From contig NC_092675.1 of NCBI RefSeq assembly GCF_964355755.1, positions 20,600,912 through 20,660,911 of the forward strand: a DNA stretch of 60,000 nt, in the 5' to 3' direction. Position numbers and translations under genes: made by a program. Shown piece by piece: positions 56,001 to 60,000 of the stretch; position 1 is the stretch's first letter; the number at the start of each line of letters is the position of its first letter. The stretch is from Antedon mediterranea (Eukaryota; Echinodermata; Crinoidea; Comatulida; Antedonidae). The notes below the pieces were generated by a model that did not search any database, was not told the origin of the DNA, and saw only the letters and a program-made list of their open reading frames with translations.

Positions 56001-59000
56001 CTTGTCCACAGGAGATATGTACGAAATAGGAATGGAAAGTGGACGATATTATTCAGTCAATGTGCCATTAAAAGATGGTATTGATGATGCTATGTACTCA
56101 GACCTCTTTAAACCAGTCATACAGAGCGTAATGGAGTATTACAGACCAACCTGTATAGTTTTACAAGTAAGTTCTTTAAATAGTCAAATAAGCCTTGTTG
56201 TTATTATTCATATAACTACTACATCTAAAATCACAGTGCTAAAAAGTAGGGAAATGTTACAGTTACAACACACTTGTTCTTACTATTAATATTATGTTAT
56301 AACGGTATTCATATAAGTACTACATCTACTGTTATTTAAGAAATCACAGTGCAAAAAATAGTGAAATGTTACCACACTCTTGTCCTTACTAATCTGTACC
56401 TACAGTATTATGTATTGCTTTACCATTGATAGAAACAAAGCATTAAATGTTGATTGGTTGAATTTGTTTTATCAGACTTGATGGAACTCTCTCAATCTCT
56501 CACAGTGTTTAGAAATAAAGTTGTTGGCCAGTGAAAATATGATACACACATAAATAATATTTAGGCATGTCTTTAATGGTCTTTAATTATAACAAACATT
56601 GAAAAGTGGTACAGTCAACACTCCCAAATATGGGACACTTTTGGGATGGTCTAAATTTGCCTGGTTTTCCAGAAAGTTTGAGAATGTGTTTTTAATAGTA
56701 AAAGAGAATTTGGGAGCTTTTGGACCTCAAGAAAAGTCTGATTCTTGGAGAGTTCTATAGTTATTAGTTTGTTTTAGTTTATTTTTTACACACACACACA
56801 CATTTTATACTTTAAATTGCGTATTCATTAAAAGGTAATTGTATTGTATGCTATTTCAGTGTGGAGCAGATTCCCTTGGCTGTGATAGACTGGGCTGTTT
56901 CAATCTTAGTATCAAAGGACACGGAGACTGTGTCAATTACATCAAATCTTTTAACCTACCTCTACTAGTACTAGGCGGTGGCGGCTATACTGTCAAAAAC
57001 GTTGCAAGATGTTGGTAAGTATTCACAGGGTTTATGTTACAATTTTTGATTATTAATAAATTTACTTTATATGCATTCAACTTTATCATGATAGCCAATG
57101 CACTGTGTGGCTGCTGTGGGTCCATAAAAAAACTAATTTAAATCCTTAGTTTAGTGTGAAATAAGTAATTCTTATAGCTTTATATTTTCATGTTGTTTTG
57201 CTTTTCATTAATTTAATTCATAATCCCTTTTTTTAGGACATATGAAACTGCTTTACTGCTAGATGAAGAAATTAACAATGAACTTCCGTACAATGGTAAG
57301 AAGTAATTAGAGGTTTGGGGGATTAATTACTAGAGAGCTTTTGATATGCAACAACTGACAAACCAAACTATGCCATTTCATTGTATGCATACAGGGATAT
57401 TGAGTTTCCGTGCTCCCCATTTCAACACAGTTTTGATTGTTTCTAGGTCCAGACGACATCGATTGACCTGACCTTGGTACATTGTCGGTCATCGCAAATC
57501 AAAAGTACCCTATTAATAGGTGTTGAGCTGAATAACACTTTTTTTTTTCAATAGTTATTCGAAATATTTTCAAAACACTTTTTAGTTTGCTCATTTGAAA
57601 TAACTTCTTATATGTTATTGTTTTTATAGATTACTTTGAGTATTTTGGGAACGATTTTACACTACATCCTGACACAACTACACGGATAGAAAACAGCAAT
57701 TCTAGAGCAGTAAGTTACTTGCTTGTTTAATTCTTTAATGCATATGTTACATGTTTTTATCTTTTAAACATTTATTTAATTTCCATCCAACAGTGTATAA
57801 CAGCCATTAAAAAATACCATTTTATTAGTCAAAATTCTTGTTTTAAATAAAATGCATACAGAAAACATACATATATCTATTATTTGTTTGTGTATATAAA
57901 GCCTAGGACAGTAGATTCTCTATTAAGGGACACCTTCAGGATTCAGAATAGTGTCCCCTTAATAGGATTTTCTCTTGAATAATATAGTGTTAAAAAATAT
58001 ATTTCTCCTTGTTTGTTTCACAGAGAAGTGTCCCCTTAATAGGAGTGTTCCCTCAATAATGTATTGTAAAAACATATATTTCTCCTTGTTTCACAGAGAA
58101 GTGTCCCCTTAATAGGAGTGTTCCCTCAATAATGTATTGTAAAAACATATATTTCTCCTTGTTTGTTTCACAGAGAAGTGTCCCCTTAATAGGAGTGTTC
58201 CCTCAATAATGTATTGTAAAAACATATATTTCTCCTTGTTTGTTTCACAGAGAAGTGTCCCCTTAATAGGATTGTTCCCTCAATAATGTATTGTAAAAAC
58301 ATATATTTCTCCTTGTTTGTTTCACAGGGAAGTGTCCCCTTAATAGGAGTGTTCTACTACATACCTCTATTATTTGTATTTGTATTGAATTGAATTGAAA
58401 TTTATTTTTATACTTGGTAACCTCTTCAGTCAAAGACTGGTCTCCCAGAGGGCCCAGTTGGTGATCAGTGGGTGTGATGTACTAATACACCGGGGTAACC
58501 CCCTACTCGTCTCGAAAGATTTACTAGGTTCTTTAAAGTGCACACGAGCTAGATGTGTACACTGGACCTACGGTTTATAGTCCTTATCCGAGAAGACTCG
58601 TTCTACCACCAGAACCATGGAGTGAGTGAGTGAGCCTCGAACCCCTGCCGATGTTATGGCTACGTAATTACGGTTCCACTGTCTTAACCGCTCGGCCACT
58701 CACTCACTTTTTTTGTGTGCTTCCTTGCACGGTAAGGCCCTCTCACAGCCTTGGGTCACGACATGAGATGCTTTGATGTTATCGCCTCATAATGCCGTGT
58801 ATTAAAACCTAGATTAACTACTTCTTACTGTACAATAAGTGCAGAGCCAGAAATAACAACAATTAACACTGTATTTAATCAGGTTACCATAAAAATGTTT
58901 TCAGTACATAGATCAAGTAAGGCAATCTGTTCAAGATAATCTAAAATGTTTACAACATGCACCAAGTGTACAAATGCAACATGTACCAGATAGTTTACTA

Positions 59001-59065
59001 AGCTTAGAAAATACAGAAGAACCTGACCCAGACTCGAGAAACGACCAAACAGAACAAGATAACAG
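53029..59065 (+). CDS. HDAC3: Histone deacetylase 3 (class I), C-terminus beyond the window
   Basis: Ten exons join in frame: 53029-53086, 53867-53949, 54163-54387, 54815-54927, 55558-55691, 56012-56166, 56860-57014, 57237-57295, 57630-57709 and 58905-59065. They give 407 residues. Vertebrate HDAC3 has 428, so about 20 C-terminal residues are missing at the right edge. HDAC3 removes acetyl groups from histone lysines as the catalytic subunit of the NCoR/SMRT corepressor. Visible residues are the catalytic His pair H135/H136 (GGLHHAKK), zinc ligands D171, H173 (DIDIHHGDG) and D260 ([11 protein letters not shown]), and catalytic Tyr 299 (GGGGYT). The inositol-phosphate contact residues H18, G22, K26 and R266 are also kept. 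Strings such as [24 protein letters not shown] and YFEYF distinguish it from HDAC1/2 and HDAC8. It appears to be a functional, strongly conserved gene. Confidence 0.97.
53867..53949 (+). CDS. HDAC3: HDAC3 exon 2
   Basis: The exon encodes [15 protein letters not shown] then [12 protein letters not shown], the HDAC3 L1-loop region. It contains K26 and G22, which contact the inositol phosphate bridging HDAC3 to the corepressor. The acceptor is ttttccag and it ends in phase 0 at cag|gtacaa. Confidence 0.96.
54163..54387 (+). CDS. HDAC3: HDAC3 exon 3
   Basis: This 75-codon exon in phase 0 at both ends includes [31 protein letters not shown] and YTGASLEGA. It forms part of the catalytic-domain scaffold. 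Confidence 0.97.
54815..54927 (+). CDS. HDAC3: HDAC3 exon 4, catalytic histidines
   Basis: The exon includes [16 protein letters not shown] with catalytic H135/H136, then [17 protein letters not shown]. The donor aa|gtgagt leaves phase 2. Confidence 0.97.
55204..55396. repeat. Minisatellite in HDAC3 intron 4
   Basis: A ~15-18-bp unit (cacacagccactgtc with gc or ac between units) repeats about eleven times. Frames across it give low-complexity peptides and are not genes. Confidence 0.9.
55558..55691 (+). CDS. HDAC3: HDAC3 exon 5, zinc site
   Basis: The exon includes [18 protein letters not shown] with zinc ligands D171 and H173, then [18 protein letters not shown]. It leaves in phase 1 at g|gtatgc. 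Confidence 0.97.
55707..55874. mobile_element. Palindromic MITE family R1, copy E, in HDAC3 intron 5
   Basis: It starts aaggctctgtctacactatc and ends gtttgatagtgtagacagag, with clear inverted complements at both ends. It begins about 15 bp after the exon 5 donor. Confidence 0.8.
56012..56166 (+). CDS. HDAC3: HDAC3 exon 6
   Basis: The exon encodes [19 protein letters not shown], the DGIDD loop and PTCIVLQ, ending in phase 0 at caa|gtaagt. Confidence 0.97.
56640..56757. repeat. Dispersed repeat shared with a ROR intron
   Basis: It is collinear with 46551-46700 (see that entry); it lies in HDAC3 intron 6 and is preceded by a gggacactttt motif. Confidence 0.65.
56860..57014 (+). CDS. HDAC3: HDAC3 exon 7, zinc ligand and catalytic Tyr
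   Basis: The exon encodes [17 protein letters not shown] (zinc ligand D260, inositol-phosphate contact R266), then [17 protein letters not shown] with catalytic Y299. It leaves in phase 2 at tg|gtaagt. Confidence 0.97.
57237..57295 (+). CDS. HDAC3: HDAC3 exon 8
   Basis: The exon encodes [19 protein letters not shown]. It lies between ttttttag and g|gtaaga. Confidence 0.95.
57630..57709 (+). CDS. HDAC3: HDAC3 exon 9
   Basis: The exon encodes [19 protein letters not shown] then IENSNSRA, which aligns with the HDAC3-typical YFEYF...LHPD region. It ends in phase 0 at gca|gtaagt. Confidence 0.95.
57907..58365. repeat. 77-bp tandem array built from the GGGGACAC family, HDAC3 intron 9
   Basis: The unit agagaagtgtccccttaata, ggagtgttccctcaataatg, tattgtaaaaacatatattt, ctccttgtttgtttcac repeats about four and a half times, nearly identical. 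One unit lacks 4 bp. It follows a typical family start (cagtagattctctattaagg). Each unit contains tttgtttcacag, which looks like a splice acceptor. Confidence 0.9.
58385..58708 (-). mobile_element. tRNA-derived SINE, best-preserved copy, HDAC3 intron 9
   Basis: On the minus strand the 5' head gagtgagtggccgagcggtt with aagacagtgg and a B box ggggttcgaggctc resembles a tRNA-Ser/Leu gene. The body follows (ggttctggtggtagaacgag, tcttctcggataaggactat, tttaaagaacctagtaaatc, gggggttaccccggtg) and the tail is aatttcaattcaattcaata. It serves as the reference for the copies at 35605, 38221 and 46190. Confidence 0.85.
58905..59065 (+). CDS. HDAC3: HDAC3 exon 10, last complete exon in the window
   Basis: The exon encodes [17 protein letters not shown], then [15 protein letters not shown] and an acidic, Asn/Gln-rich tail. 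It leaves in phase 2 at ag|gtatta. The last HDAC3 residues (an acidic tail after an EFYDGD-like string in other animals) are not seen before the window ends. Confidence 0.9.
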
Positions 59066-59081
59066 GTATTACTCTATTTAT

Positions 59082-59405
59082 AAAGCTCTGTCTACACTTT
59101 AAAACTTGTATGTTAAAAAATGTGATGTGCCTATATATGGACATGGAGGAAATATACGGTATATATATATTTCCTCCATGATATGGACATGATGTCATAT
59201 CGCTACCACATTTTAAACCTTAAGCTTCCAGTGGGGTACCCCTTTTCTCATTTATTATGTATTATTTTAGAAAGTGTTTTCTGCACTTTTGTTTTATTTG
59301 AGAAATAAAATATTATTGATTGATTGATACTTAAGCATATCACTACTATATATATATCACACATACTTTTTTTGTCAAACTAGTTTGATAGTGTAGACAA
59401 AGCTT
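59082..59405. mobile_element. Palindromic MITE family R1, copy F, with nested insertions
   Basis: The ends aaagctctgtctacacttt and gtttgatagtgtagacaaag mark the family. The centre is split by a 39-bp hairpin at 59142-59180 (15-bp arms beginning catggaggaa) and by a ~110-bp insert (~59213-59330) that ends in aataaaatattattgattga and is flanked by cttaag on both sides. Confidence 0.65.
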
Positions 59406-59967
59406 TACACAAACATTTCAATCTTCTATCAACTAAAGCTAAAGTATGTCATGTTTCTATAGTCACTGCCAGATAGACTTTCTTTATCAGTGCTTCTATG
59501 AATGGATGCCTAGTTGCAAGCAGGAATGCTAGTAGATCAAACCCAGTACTGATTTGATTTCACAATCAATTTCCTCATGACATAAACTTGTGGCAGAGAT
59601 GTGTGATAAATACAAGTTTGTTTGTAAATGTTTGAGTTCTTTCGAGTTTGGACATTTTTACTCTTTGCCCTCTAACCTTTGAACCTTATGCTTTGTCCTG
59701 TTGCTGCTTTACATAAATATTTTGCTTAAATTTCTTGCCATGAAAAATAATTATGTAGTCTTGTTGAAAACCTGTGAGATATTTCACTTAATTTAATGAA
59801 TATTCAAGTGTTTCCCTGAAATTGTATGCACTTTAGATTTAGAGATTTTTCTTAATTTTAAGGGTAAGTGTTTCTCTTAGCCTAAGTGTGAATGGTGAAT
59901 ACGGTCACTGCTACTTAACTGGGCAAAATCTATGCTAAAAATAGTGATTTTATTTGTGCTTTTATAG

Positions 59968-60000
59968 GGTCGATTTCAAGATGTTCACTAAATATTTTTG
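59968..60000 (+). other. Possible start of the next HDAC3 exon
   Basis: An acceptor (cttttatag) at 59967 is followed by a frame open to the window edge, which would give R-VDFKMFTKYF after exon 10. It does not resemble the usual HDAC3 C-terminus, so it may be a chance acceptor or lineage-specific sequence. Confidence 0.2.

Noticed and set aside
57907-58365. CRISPR-like array
   Set aside because: Units are directly tandem with no unique spacers, in a eukaryotic intron; it is an ordinary tandem repeat.
58640-58708. Possible tRNA-Ser/Leu gene on the minus strand
   Set aside because: The head continues into a SINE body shared by other copies, and the T stem is imperfect.
59441-59532. Acceptor-like ttctatag with a short Cys-rich frame ending in TAG as the last HDAC3 exon
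   Set aside because: The peptide does not resemble any HDAC3 tail and the upstream tract is poor; not supported.

Overview
This is an AT-rich eukaryotic (metazoan) window. It carries two intron-containing genes in the right-hand 24 kb and a repeat-rich, apparently gene-free left-hand 36 kb. Both genes are on the + strand. I joined their exons by hand from splice sites and reading-frame phase, and every junction listed keeps the frame open. The gene content (a ROR-type receptor kinase with Ig, Frizzled and kringle domains, and a strongly conserved HDAC3), the long AT-rich introns and the abundance of short foldback elements suggest a marine invertebrate. An invertebrate deuterostome such as an echinoderm is my best guess, but the sequence alone does not prove the taxon.

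Gene 1 (36065-48548, N-terminus missing) is a ROR-family receptor tyrosine kinase with an unusual ectodomain: Ig, Frizzled-CRD, Ig, Frizzled-CRD, kringle, one transmembrane helix, then a complete tyrosine kinase and a Ser/Thr-rich tail. Known ROR receptors have a single Ig-Frizzled-kringle set. Here the three-exon Ig / micro-exon / Frizzled block occurs twice, with identical intron phases and a 34-nt linker exon between the copies. The first block is 780 nt long with its linker, so skipping it would restore the ordinary ROR layout in frame. The second copy is the more ROR-like, and the first has diverged. Kinase motifs (GQGTFG, VALK, HRD, DFG, YSTDYY) are canonical. The visible product is 1,033 residues plus an unidentified signal-peptide exon.

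Gene 2 (53029 to beyond 60000) is histone deacetylase 3. Ten exons encode 407 residues in the window, with all catalytic, zinc-binding and inositol-phosphate-binding residues I checked in place. Only a C-terminal tail of roughly 20 residues should lie at or past the right edge.

The rest of the window is a collection of small mobile-element remnants. These include a palindromic ~150-bp MITE family (six copies), a dispersed 'CTATTAAGGGGACAC' family (a dozen or more copies, one expanded into a 77-bp tandem array in an HDAC3 intron), tRNA-derived SINEs, foldback elements with tRNA-like cores, a 500-bp MITE with ~45-bp inverted ends, a 779-bp hAT-like element, a 1.55-kb CpG-rich noncoding element with ~178-bp internal periodicity, and one LINE reverse-transcriptase fragment. 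Both Ig exons of the receptor have a transposable-element remnant ending within 35 bp upstream of their splice acceptor. The two genes have no evident shared pathway and are separated by about 4.5 kb.
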